Source: Acidobacteriota bacterium
GTDB lineage: Bacteria > Acidobacteriota > Terriglobia > Bryobacterales > UBA6623
Length of the DNA stretch: 64,000 nucleotides
Direction of reading: 5' to 3'
Assembly (NCBI GenBank): GCA_016125275.1
Contig: WGMB01000007.1
Location: 310,001-374,000, forward strand
Shown in pieces: positions 23,210 to 31,418 of this stretch. Each line of letters starts with the position of its first letter. The stretch's first letter is position 1. The position numbers were made by a program, and so were the translations under genes. The notes beneath the pieces were generated by a model. The model had not been told where the DNA came from. It worked only from the letters and a program-made list of their open reading frames with translations, and ran no database searches.

Positions 23210-24175
23210 CTACCAGGGCATCTGCCGCTTGGAGTACTTGCGGCCCTTGTCGGCGGTCTCCGGTCCGCCGCCCGCACCGATCATCACGCCCTCGTCGATC
23301 ATCGCCGTCACGTCGCTTTCGCGCACCGTGTTGAGGAAGGCCAACCCGTTCTTCTTGCAGGCCGCCAGCACCTTGGCGCGGGCCTCGCGCATCAGCGGAT
23401 GCAAATCCTCGTTGGCGGCGTGGCCGTCGGGCAGGTTCAATGACATGCCCATATCGCCCGGGCCCCATTCGGCGAAGCCGATGCCGGGCACCGCCGTCAC
23501 CAGCTCCGCGTTGGCGAGGGCGTAGCGGTCCTCCACCTTCAGCCCCAGCAGGAACTCCCCATTGGGGTTGAGCGGCCAGGGGTCGGCCACCTTCGTGTAC
23601 TCCGACGACGAGATGCCCCAGATCTGCGAGGCGTAGCCCTGGCTGCCGTTGCCCAGCAAGCCCTCTTCCAGCCCCGGAACCCTCGGTTCCGCGTGCGGAT
23701 ACCGCGAGGCGCGCACCATCCACTTGATGGCCTCGGGGTCGCGGGCGTGGCACAGCAAAATGCCGTGGACGCCGCAAGCCAGCGTCTGCTGGACGACCCA
23801 GAAGTTCGCCCGCATGTGCATCTCGTCCACGCCCAGCACCGGCAACGTGCAGATGACCGCCGGCGTGCGGTGGCCGCTCTTGGTGGGGCCGCCGTCGACC
23901 AAGCCTTTCATGAAAGCCCGCAGCGCGGTAAAGTCCAGCGCGCCGTGCTCCATCTCATAGTTGATGTAGTCGGCGTAGGTCTGGGCCGAAGCCTTTCCCT
24001 CTTCGTATCCGCCGTGGCCGCCGGTGTAGTAGATCGGCTGCTTGGCCTCCAGCAACTCGATCGCTTTGTTCACCCTCTTGGGTTTCCAGGAGCCGGCGGC
24101 GGAAGACGGGCTCGCCGCCACGCCGGCCGCAGCGGCGGCGACCAACGGGGTCGTGAGAAATTGCTTGCGGGTCAT
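23210..24175 (-). CDS. HpcH/HpaI aldolase-family protein with an export signal
   Basis: The family catalyses metal-dependent (retro-)aldol cleavage of 2-keto acids. The start is the ATG at 24175 ([20 protein letters not shown]), giving 321 residues; the track's longer start reads through the divergent promoter. That N-terminus resembles a Tat-like signal (TRKQF rather than RR) ending near SPSSAAG, so the protein seems exported, although most HpcH enzymes are cytosolic. The TIM-barrel features include AVICTLPVLGVDEMHMR, GVHGILLCHARDPEAIKWMV and the metal/substrate motif GIGFAEWGPGDMGMSL. The C-terminal DEGVMIGAGG fits the family end. It is divergent from the GMC module. The substrate is unknown. 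Confidence 0.82.
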   Translation of the reverse strand: MTRKQFLTTPLVAAAAAGVAASPSSAAGSWKPKRVNKAIELLEAKQPIYYTGGHGGYEEGKASAQTYADYINYEMEHGALDFTALRAFMKGLVDGGPTKSGHRTPAVICTLPVLGVDEMHMRANFWVVQQTLACGVHGILLCHARDPEAIKWMVRASRYPHAEPRVPGLEEGLLGNGSQGYASQIWGISSSEYTKVADPWPLNPNGEFLLGLKVEDRYALANAELVTAVPGIGFAEWGPGDMGMSLNLPDGHAANEDLHPLMREARAKVLAACKKNGLAFLNTVRESDVTAMIDEGVMIGAGGGPETADKGRKYSKRQMPW

Positions 24176-24184
24176 CGTCCGTGA

Positions 24185-24213
24185 ACAATACTCCAGAGGC
24201 TGAGTGGAGTCAA
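24185..24213 (-). promoter_or_regulatory. Sigma-70 promoter of the HpcH-type gene
   Basis: On the minus strand TTGACT (24208-24213) and TATTGT (24185-24190) are separated by exactly 17 bases. The -10 ends nine bases before the ATG at 24175, so the transcript would have almost no leader. No Shine-Dalgarno is present. Confidence 0.65.
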
Positions 24214-24250
24214 GAGACTCTCTCGTCCCGCCCCCCAATCTCTCGTTGTC

Positions 24251-24256
24251 TATAAT
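24251..24256 (+). promoter_or_regulatory. Consensus -10 box for the GMC module
   Basis: A perfect TATAAT lies 16 bases before the ATG at 24273. The -35 region is C-rich and does not match TTGACA. The transcript would have a leader of roughly 8-10 bases. Confidence 0.5.
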
Positions 24257-24272
24257 CAGCCCGAAACCCGCC

Positions 24273-24764
24273 ATGCAGAAACCCAGCCGCCGCGAGGCGC
24301 TCGTGACGATTGCCGCGGCCGCCGCCGCAACCCAAGCCTGTTCCGGGGACGGCGCCGCCGGTTCCTCCCTCTCCGCTGAGGAAGTTCGGCGACTCGGCCT
24401 GGCGCTCGACACCATCCTGCCCGCCACCGACACCCCCGGAGCCGTCGGCGCCGGCGTTCCCGAGATGATCGCCTACGACGCCGGCTATCACCCTGACCTG
24501 CTCGAGAGGGTCCGCAAGCTGCTGGCGACCTTCGACCAAGCCGGCTTCTTTGACCAGGACGCCGCCGGCCGCGATGCCGTGATGATGGCGATGATGGACG
24601 GCGACGAGGCTCGCCGGGCGGCCTTCGAAGACGCCAAGTCGCTGGCGATCGACTACTACTACAGCACCGAAGTCGGGCTCGCCCAGGAGCTGGGCTATCA
24701 GGGCGGGACCTATCTGGCGGAATTCCCCGGCTGCACCGACGAACATCTGGTGGAGGGCGCCTGA
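24273..24764 (+). CDS. Gluconate 2-dehydrogenase subunit 3-like small subunit of a GMC oxidoreductase, Tat signal
   Basis: This 163-residue small subunit probably escorts the large flavoprotein through the Tat pathway and stabilises it. The ATG at 24273 is chosen because the Tat signal follows directly (PSRREALVTIAAAAAATQA), including the twin arginine; the track adds 23 upstream residues. The mature part is helical and acidic, with LSAEEVRRLGLALDTILPAT matching the start of gluconate 2-dehydrogenase subunit 3 (PF13618-type) proteins. The C-terminal GYQGGTYLAEFPGCTDEH is likewise family-like. The large subunit lies 3 bases downstream and has no signal of its own. The usual third partner, a multihaem cytochrome c, is not adjacent. 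Confidence 0.82.
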   Translation: MQKPSRREALVTIAAAAAATQACSGDGAAGSSLSAEEVRRLGLALDTILPATDTPGAVGAGVPEMIAYDAGYHPDLLERVRKLLATFDQAGFFDQDAAGRDAVMMAMMDGDEARRAAFEDAKSLAIDYYYSTEVGLAQELGYQGGTYLAEFPGCTDEHLVEGA

Positions 24765-24767
24765 GCC

Positions 24768-26402
24768 ATGGCCTACGAAGACGTCGATGTAGTGATCATC
24801 GGCTCCGGCGCGGCCGGCGGCATGGCCGCCTGGAACCTCACCCGCAAGGGCGCCAAGGTGCTGATCCTGGAGGCCGGCGAGAAGTTCGACCGCGCCGACT
24901 TCTGGTCTCACGTCAAGCCCTGGGAGGCTCGCGAGCGCTACAAGCGCGGCGAGCATCCGCCGGATTTCGAAGGCCTGCCCCTGAAGGAGAGCCCCTACGT
25001 CGTCGAGCCGGGGCAAAAGTTCCTGCTGCGGCGCGTGTGGGGCGTGGGCGGCAAGACGAACATCTGGGGCCGCGTGTCGCTGCGCTTCTCGGACTTGAAT
25101 CTCTCCGAGCCCGCCAAGGACGGCTGGGAAATCCCCTGGCCCATCACTTACGCCGAGCTCGCTCCCTACTACGACAACGTCGAGAAGCTGATCGGCGTCT
25201 GCGGCGGCGACGACGACTCGCCCTTCCTGCCCGGCTCGAAGAACCATCTGCGTCCGCCGAACCTGCGCTGCGGCGAAGTGCTGATGCGCCATTTCGGCAA
25301 GAAGGCCGGCTACAACATCGTGCACGGCAGGCGCGCGGTGCTCACCGAGCCCTACCACGGCCGCGCCCAGTGCCACTTCTGCGGAGCCTGCGGACGCGGC
25401 TGCGACATCGGCGCCTTCTTCAACTCCTACGACTATTTGCTGGCTGATGCGCTCGATACCGGCAAGCTCGAGATCGTGCAGAACGCGATCGTCTCGCGCA
25501 TCTTGACCAACGGCGAAGGCCGCGCCGACCGTGTGCAGTACTTCGACCGGCTGACCGCAAAGGAGGTCCAGGTCCCGGCCAAGCGCGTGATCGTGGCCGC
25601 CTCGGCCGTGGATTCCACCCGCATCCTGCTCAATTCCAAGTCCACGCGCCACCCCAACGGCCTCGGCAACGGCTCCGACGTCATCGGTCGGTACCTCGTG
25701 GAGCAGATGCGCTTCCACATCATGGCCTTCGCGCCGCAACTGGTGGGCCGCCCTGCCACCAACGACGACGGCATCTCCGGCGGACACATCTATATGCCGC
25801 GCTTCGAGACGACCGAATCCAAGCGCGACTACCTGCGCGGCTTCGGCGTGCAGTTTTGGGGCATGGGCTGTGGCGCCGGCGCCGGCTACGCCAAGTCGCT
25901 GCCCGGCTTCGGCAAGGACTGGAAGAAGTCCGTCAAAGACCACTATCCCTCGCTGGTGGCCTTGCATCCGTACGGAGAAGTGCTGCCGTACAAAAACAAC
26001 CGCATCACCGTGGACGAGGACCGCAAAGACCGCTTCGGTACGCCGCTGCTGCGGATCTCCTATCAGCTCGGCGACAACGAGCGGAAGATGGCCGAGCGCA
26101 TGTACGACGTGGCCGAGGAGCTGCTGCACGCCATGAAGGCCGAGCCGCTGCCGTACAAGCGCGGCGACATGGACGAGCTGGGCAGCGCCATCCACGAGCA
26201 CGGCTGCGTCCGAATGGGCGACGACCCCAAGCGTTCGGCTCTGGACAAGAACCTCAAGATGCACGAGGTCGACAACGTCTGGGTGATGGACGGCTCTTCG
26301 TTCCCCACGCCCACGGAGAAGAACCCGACGCTGACGATTCTGGCGAATTGCTGGCGAGCCACGGACTATCTGGCGGCGCAAATGAAGAAAGGCGAGGCGT
26401 AA
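24768..26402 (+). CDS. GMC-family FAD-dependent oxidoreductase (large subunit)
   Basis: This flavoprotein of 544 residues oxidises a hydroxyl group of a sugar or alcohol. The FAD-binding motif is at the N-terminus ([21 protein letters not shown], with LILEAG). [15 protein letters not shown] matches the GMC signature. A cysteine cluster, [14 protein letters not shown] (near 204-217), has the CxxCxxCxxxC spacing reported for Fe-S bearing FAD-glucose dehydrogenases and may bind a cluster that passes electrons onward. The C-terminal domain contains [11 protein letters not shown], where the catalytic His is expected, and [18 protein letters not shown]. There is no signal peptide; export with the Tat-tagged small subunit 3 bases upstream is the likely route. 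The substrate is unknown. Confidence 0.9.
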   Translation: MAYEDVDVVIIGSGAAGGMAAWNLTRKGAKVLILEAGEKFDRADFWSHVKPWEARERYKRGEHPPDFEGLPLKESPYVVEPGQKFLLRRVWGVGGKTNIWGRVSLRFSDLNLSEPAKDGWEIPWPITYAELAPYYDNVEKLIGVCGGDDDSPFLPGSKNHLRPPNLRCGEVLMRHFGKKAGYNIVHGRRAVLTEPYHGRAQCHFCGACGRGCDIGAFFNSYDYLLADALDTGKLEIVQNAIVSRILTNGEGRADRVQYFDRLTAKEVQVPAKRVIVAASAVDSTRILLNSKSTRHPNGLGNGSDVIGRYLVEQMRFHIMAFAPQLVGRPATNDDGISGGHIYMPRFETTESKRDYLRGFGVQFWGMGCGAGAGYAKSLPGFGKDWKKSVKDHYPSLVALHPYGEVLPYKNNRITVDEDRKDRFGTPLLRISYQLGDNERKMAERMYDVAEELLHAMKAEPLPYKRGDMDELGSAIHEHGCVRMGDDPKRSALDKNLKMHEVDNVWVMDGSSFPTPTEKNPTLTILANCWRATDYLAAQMKKGEA

Positions 26403-26664
26403 GACTCGATACAGCCCGTCAATAGTCCGGGTTCCGCTCCATCCCCCGCGCGTGATAGTCTTGAGGCCGGGCGGGGGAATTCGTGTGATTGTTTCGAACC
26501 GGTTGCGGCCCTTGACCGCAATACTTCGGACATTTCCGTCCCTTTAGAACAGACATAGCATTTTCGGGTTTGGCGCCGGGAGGCTTCTCCATGGCGTTTG
26601 CCGGAAGCGCCTGCATCCGACCGGAGGATGCGGTTGAGCCGGGTGTGGAATTGGGGGGGAGACG
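26403..26664 (+). promoter_or_regulatory. Structured leader upstream of the 1571-residue secreted protein gene
   Basis: This 262-base gap has no gene but several inverted repeats: TTGCGG/CCGCAA (26503-26521), GGAC/GTCC (26528-26541), GGCGTTT/AAGCGCC (26593-26611) and GCATCC/GGATGC (26613-26631). The last two are separated by one base and both loops contain CCGG. A G-U pair is tolerated in the third hairpin only if RNA is read from the plus strand, which fits a leader of the downstream gene. A TTGACC at 26512-26517 lacks a good -10. A G-run with GAGA precedes the ATG at 26665. No known riboswitch class was recognised. Confidence 0.45.
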
Positions 26665-29600
26665 ATGGTGAGACGGCTTGGTTTTTTGGCGGTTCTGCTT
26701 TTGCTGCTGGGCGGGGGTGAGCGGGCTGCTGCGGAACTTCAGATCTACTGCAGCGAGATCGCCACACCGGCGCAAGTCAAGGCCCAAGGGACGGCCGAGC
26801 CCCTCGGAGATATCCTCATCCTCTGCAACGCCAGCCGCTATCCGCCGGCGCCCACGGAGTTGCAGATCGACATTCAAGTGACCCTCAACTCCACGTTGGC
26901 TAATGCGGACCTAGGCAACGGCATCACCAGCGCCGTCCTGACTGTCAACGAGAATGAGTGTGAAACCCCGGCCGCGACCGGTGGAACCTACTCGAGCTGC
27001 GGTGCGCCGGATTCGCGGTTTCAGGACCCGCAATCGGGTCTCAAGACCGCCAACAACACGCTGAAATGGAAGTCGGTCCGATTCCCGGTCCCTGGTGCGC
27101 CGGCGACGGGCGGAGCTGGTTGTTCGGACTGTTATCCCATCATTACCGTATTGCGTCTCACCGGAATTAGGTCGACCGTCCCCGAAGCGGAGGTTGTGGC
27201 GTCTCTTTCGATCACCGGTTCACAGGAACTCTACTTTCTCAATAAGAAACTCGTGGTCGGGCGCGCTTCCGATACGGTCGGGGGCGACTATGGCAACGCG
27301 TCCCCCGGCGAGTCGGGCACGGCCTCTTGCGGCTTGTCCGCCGGAGTTCCGCCGCTCGACTCGGCGGGAACGACGGAGCGCCTCGGGTCAATCCTGCTCG
27401 ATTGCAGCAACTTCACGCATCCGTCGTTCATCCCACAGCCCCAGGGACTGCTGTTTGACCTAGTTCTGGAGCTCAACGTCGACTTTACCGGGCCCACGTC
27501 CATCGAGCCCGATGGGACGGTGCTGACCGAGGTAACCCTGACAATCGACGGCGATCAGGCGGGAGCCTACTTGGCGGAGCTCGAGAGCCCAAGAAAGATC
27601 CGATTTCGCGAAGTTGCGCTTCCCTTTTCAGTCGATCATCCGTTGGCCAAGGCGGTGATCGACAACTTGATCGCGGACAGCTCTCAAGTGATGGCGGTTC
27701 CGGCCCCCGGAATGGCGACGGCTCTGGTCTCGGTGTCCGGGAGCAGGGCCCTGGCGATGTCCGTCAGCGAGCTGAACGTAGGCGTTCTAGGCGACGAGCC
27801 TTTCGATGTTAGCCACGATTTGGCAATTCCGCTTGAGTGTGGCGTTAACGCCACCCCGCTAGTGCTCCGAGCGCAGGCAATTACAAGCCTCCAGGCTGAT
27901 ATTGTCCTAACCTGTATTCATTCGGGCTTGCTGCCGGGTGACAACCCCACGTTCACGGCCGATCTTTTCTTGGACTTGAACGTCGATGTGACCAATAACA
28001 TCGGATTCTCCGGCGCGGACCTGACGGACGCTGTGCTTGTGGTGAATGAGAATAACTGCTTCTCCCCAGCGGCCGCCGGTTCGACCTTTGGGTCCTGCGG
28101 CGCTCCCTTTCCAGAGATGCAGGACCCCCAATACGGTCGACTGATCAGTCCCCATCGCATCGTTTGGGAGGACGTGGCGGTTCCCGTCCCCGGATTCGAT
28201 CCCGACGGCGGCGGGCCAGCCACCGCTTATCCGTTGGTCACGACGCTCAGGCTGACGGGAGTCCGTGGGAACAGCTCTCAACTGGGGATTCCGTCAGTCC
28301 CCAGCTTCCCGAGGGCGGAAGTCACCGCATCTCTCACCGTCGGAGGCACTGCAAGCCTAGCCCTCCGCACGAATGTCCTCGATACCGGACTCCCGCTTCT
28401 CGGAATGATCACGAGCCTTAGCCCCGGACCGGTGGTCGCCCAGCAGTGTCGCTCCGGCGAAGGCCAAACGGCGATTCGCCTCAATGAGGCCTTCACCAAC
28501 GCGTTCAAGTTGGAGGGCTCCCCAGACTTCGTTTCCTACAACGCGCAGTGGGAGTCCGGCTACTATGCGCCGGGCTCGAACAACGGGGGCGGGGCTTCGC
28601 AGGCCACGCGGTTTCTTTTGCGGTTCGTCAATGTGCCTTCCGGGGTGCAGGTGGACCTGCCGCGGCACGTTGATACGGGGTCGGACCCCGCCGTCACCGG
28701 CGACGCGCTGGAGCTGCGGCTGCTGGAGGGGACCGACGAGCGAGGCGCCGGCGGAGCGCTCGTCGCCGGGGAAGGACTGCAGTCGGTCGCGTTGAGCTCC
28801 GGCACCGGCTCCGCCGTCTACGAAGTTGTCGACGAAGACCCATTCAGACTAGACACGATCGACATTCCCATCAGCGTAAGCTGGACCTCCGATACAGCCA
28901 ACGGGATGCCTGGCCTGGGCGACGCCCGCGTGATCGCCACGTTGGCGCCGTTGAGCACGGTGCTGGAAGCCAGCGGGCCGGAGCCCGAACCTCGCTTCGT
29001 GGACAACGGCGGCGAGGGGCTGGTGTTCTTCTCTTCCGTCCCGTGCACGACGACGCTCTTGTTCTCCACGGTCAGCAACCAGCAAGGCTCCGACACGCGG
29101 ATCGCGATAGCGAACACGTCCGGGTTGTCGGCGGGCGGCGAGGGGGAGGCTGGGGCTTGCACGGTGCACTATCACGGTGCGATGGAGGGCGGGGGGGCGG
29201 CTCCGTCGGATCAGACGTCGGTGATCCTGCAGCCCGGCGAGCAACTGGATTTCACGCTCTCCGGCGGCAGCATTGCGCAAGGCATTCCTGGCGCGCCTGG
29301 GTTTGCGGGCTATGTGATGGCGGAGTGCGAGTTCGATGGCGCAGTCGGCCGGTCGAACCAGGCCGCCCAGCAAGTTGAGATCGAAACTGCGCCGGAGACT
29401 GTCCTCCGTGACGCGCAGCGAGTGCGGCAGAGCCAAACACTGGGTCTGGTTCTGGATTTCGTCTCCGACCGGAATGACCTCGACACGGAGATCTCCGTGA
29501 TCAACACGACGGAAGATTGGTTCGGAACGCAGCTCGAGAGCGGCCAGTGCTTCGTAAAGCTAGGGTCGACGGGTTTTCAGACGCCGGAGATCCTGGGCGG

Positions 29601-31380
29601 GGAGACCTACACGTTCCAAGTGTCGAGCATCTCGCCGGGCTTTGAAGGGATGGTCAGCATCGACTGCGCGTTCGCCGAGGCGCGGGCCTTCGCGAAGGTG
29701 ACGCGCACGCCGACGCCGGGGCAGCCGGCGCCGCAGGCCTTCGGGCTGACCGCCGAGCGGCGGCCCGCCGCGGCAGGCTCCTCCACGCAGCTCCTGCTGC
29801 CGCACATCGACAGCCGCAACCGGCTGCACAGTTGGCTGGTGGTGACGAACACCTCGGTGGGCTTGGGAGCCTCGACGCCGACCGGCGGAACGTGCACGCT
29901 GAGCTACTTGGGCGACGCCGGCAGCCCGACGATTGCGCCGCAGACGCTGGCGCTGGCCGCCGGCGAGCAGGTGCGCTTCCGGCTCTCGGAAGGCTTGCCG
30001 GCAAAAGGGATCGCCTCCGCCTCGGACTTCTTCGGGTCGCTGGCGCTGAGCTGCGACTTTCCGCTGGCTCGGGCCACGGCGCTGAGCTTCGAAGGGACCG
30101 GCGGCCGATCGCGGGCGAGCTTCGCGCAGCAAGCCGAGGTGATCTCCGCGCCACGCAGCACGTTGGTGCACAGCGTGACCTTCCCCGGCTTGGCCGACAC
30201 GGCCCAGCGCCAGCCGATCGTGACCCTGACGAACACGACGCTGGACGTCTTCGGCACGACGCCACAGGCGGGAAGCTGCCTGCTGGACTACCGCGGAACG
30301 GCGCCGGGCGGCGTGCCGTCGCCCACGGCGGTCAGCCTCGCCGCCGGCGAACGGCTGCGCTTCGCGATCAGCGAAGGGCTGGCGGCGAAGGGCGTCCCGG
30401 CGGCGCCGGGGTTTGTGGGATTCCTGGTCGCCACCTGCGACTTCCCGCTGGCTCGCGGACTGCAGTTTCGGCGCAAGGCCGTCACGCCGCTGCAGTTGAG
30501 CCAGCGGCCGGGCGTGTATCTGGACGGCGAGTGGCGGTTGGACGTGGACGGCGACGCGGTGTTCAACCCGGCCGTGGACAAGCGCATCTTCCTGGGCTTC
30601 CCGGGAGCGACGCCGGTGGTGGGCGATTGGAACGGAGACGGCCGCGACGACGTGGGCGTCTACGCCGGAGGTTTCTGGTTCCTGGACTTTGACGGTGACG
30701 CGAACTGGGATGGCGGGGTGAACGACAAGCTGTTCGCCTACGGCTTTGCGGGCGCTGAACCGGTGGTGGGCGACTGGAACGGAGACGGCCGCGACGACGT
30801 GGGCGTGTACGCGAAAGGCTTCTGGTTCCTCGACGCCAACGGCGACCAGTTGTGGGACGGCGGCGTGCAGGACACGCTGTTCGGCCTGGGCTGGCCGGGC
30901 GTGACGACGCTGGTGGGGGACTGGAACGGGGACGGTCGCGACAAGGTGGGCGTCTACGCGCTGGGCTTCTGGTTCCTGGACTACGACGGCGACGCGAACT
31001 GGGATGGCGGGGTGGTCGACCGGCAGTTCGGCTGGGGCGGCTGGTCGGGGATCAAGCCCATCCCAGGGGACTGGAACGGCGACGGAAGGGACCAAGCGGC
31101 AGTGGCTCCGGTCAATCAGACGGGCTCCTGGTTCGTGGACTACGACGGCGACGCGCAGTACGGCCCGGCGGACCGCTCGATCCCGCTGGGCTTCAGCGGA
31201 ACCGAACCCGTGCCGGGCGACTGGAATGGCGACGGCCGGATGACGCCGGGCATCGTCAACGCGAAGACCTTCTGGTTCCCGGACGTGAACGGCGACTACC
31301 TCTGGGCCCAGCCTGGCGACCCGATCTGGACCTGGGGCCTGGGCTCCCTCAACTCCGTCATCTTCCCCGGCCGCTGGTAA
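26665..31380 (+). CDS. Very large secreted multi-repeat protein with C-terminal GDWNGDGR (FG-GAP/VCBS-like) repeats
   Basis: The 1571-residue protein has a signal peptide (GFLAVLLLLLGGGERAAAE). Residues about 25-590 hold three related modules of roughly 180 residues, two of which share VNEN(E/N)C and SCGAP with paired cysteines. After a transition (about 590-780) come four modules of about 115 residues, each with TNT/NTT, a Cys before an aromatic strand, an AGE(Q/R) turn, and a closing Cys-Asp/Glu-Phe. The last 350 residues carry five GDWNGDGR units spaced 49-50 residues, alternating with FWFLD(F/Y)DGDANWDGG, a pattern expected to bind calcium in beta-propeller or VCBS-type repeats. No sortase, PEP-CTERM or type IX sorting tail is evident. 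It may act in adhesion or matrix. The first 1.8 kb is less GC-rich than the rest. Confidence 0.8.
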   Translation: MVRRLGFLAVLLLLLGGGERAAAELQIYCSEIATPAQVKAQGTAEPLGDILILCNASRYPPAPTELQIDIQVTLNSTLANADLGNGITSAVLTVNENECETPAATGGTYSSCGAPDSRFQDPQSGLKTANNTLKWKSVRFPVPGAPATGGAGCSDCYPIITVLRLTGIRSTVPEAEVVASLSITGSQELYFLNKKLVVGRASDTVGGDYGNASPGESGTASCGLSAGVPPLDSAGTTERLGSILLDCSNFTHPSFIPQPQGLLFDLVLELNVDFTGPTSIEPDGTVLTEVTLTIDGDQAGAYLAELESPRKIRFREVALPFSVDHPLAKAVIDNLIADSSQVMAVPAPGMATALVSVSGSRALAMSVSELNVGVLGDEPFDVSHDLAIPLECGVNATPLVLRAQAITSLQADIVLTCIHSGLLPGDNPTFTADLFLDLNVDVTNNIGFSGADLTDAVLVVNENNCFSPAAAGSTFGSCGAPFPEMQDPQYGRLISPHRIVWEDVAVPVPGFDPDGGGPATAYPLVTTLRLTGVRGNSSQLGIPSVPSFPRAEVTASLTVGGTASLALRTNVLDTGLPLLGMITSLSPGPVVAQQCRSGEGQTAIRLNEAFTNAFKLEGSPDFVSYNAQWESGYYAPGSNNGGGASQATRFLLRFVNVPSGVQVDLPRHVDTGSDPAVTGDALELRLLEGTDERGAGGALVAGEGLQSVALSSGTGSAVYEVVDEDPFRLDTIDIPISVSWTSDTANGMPGLGDARVIATLAPLSTVLEASGPEPEPRFVDNGGEGLVFFSSVPCTTTLLFSTVSNQQGSDTRIAIANTSGLSAGGEGEAGACTVHYHGAMEGGGAAPSDQTSVILQPGEQLDFTLSGGSIAQGIPGAPGFAGYVMAECEFDGAVGRSNQAAQQVEIETAPETVLRDAQRVRQSQTLGLVLDFVSDRNDLDTEISVINTTEDWFGTQLESGQCFVKLGSTGFQTPEILGGETYTFQVSSISPGFEGMVSIDCAFAEARAFAKVTRTPTPGQPAPQAFGLTAERRPAAAGSSTQLLLPHIDSRNRLHSWLVVTNTSVGLGASTPTGGTCTLSYLGDAGSPTIAPQTLALAAGEQVRFRLSEGLPAKGIASASDFFGSLALSCDFPLARATALSFEGTGGRSRASFAQQAEVISAPRSTLVHSVTFPGLADTAQRQPIVTLTNTTLDVFGTTPQAGSCLLDYRGTAPGGVPSPTAVSLAAGERLRFAISEGLAAKGVPAAPGFVGFLVATCDFPLARGLQFRRKAVTPLQLSQRPGVYLDGEWRLDVDGDAVFNPAVDKRIFLGFPGATPVVGDWNGDGRDDVGVYAGGFWFLDFDGDANWDGGVNDKLFAYGFAGAEPVVGDWNGDGRDDVGVYAKGFWFLDANGDQLWDGGVQDTLFGLGWPGVTTLVGDWNGDGRDKVGVYALGFWFLDYDGDANWDGGVVDRQFGWGGWSGIKPIPGDWNGDGRDQAAVAPVNQTGSWFVDYDGDAQYGPADRSIPLGFSGTEPVPGDWNGDGRMTPGIVNAKTFWFPDVNGDYLWAQPGDPIWTWGLGSLNSVIFPGRW
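30622..31240 (+). repeat. Five tandem repeats of 147-150 bp encoding GDWNGDGR units
   Basis: The Gly-Asp-Trp-Asn unit recurs at 30622, 30769, 30916, 31066 and 31216, giving periods of 147, 147, 150 and 150 bases. The first three copies are close at nucleotide level, which suggests recent duplication and makes the copy number prone to change. Confidence 0.85.
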
Positions 31381-31386
31381 TAAAGC

Positions 31387-31409
31387 GGGCGCGCCGTTCC
31401 GGCGCGCCC
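31387..31409 (-). terminator. Perfect 9-bp hairpin between convergent genes
   Basis: GGGCGCGCC (31387-31395) and GGCGCGCCC (31401-31409) form a perfect stem with a 5-base loop. On the minus strand it is followed by GCTTTATTA, a modest T-rich tail, so it best fits the end of the lpxB operon. It could also help stop plus-strand transcription. Confidence 0.65.
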
Positions 31410-31418
31410 CTGGCCGCC

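Noticed and set aside
26550-26640. Cyclic di-GMP (GEMM) riboswitch upstream of the secreted giant protein
   Set aside because: GGCAAACGCC-like text occurs on the minus strand, but the conserved GACGCAAAGCC core and GNRA stem were not found in either orientation.
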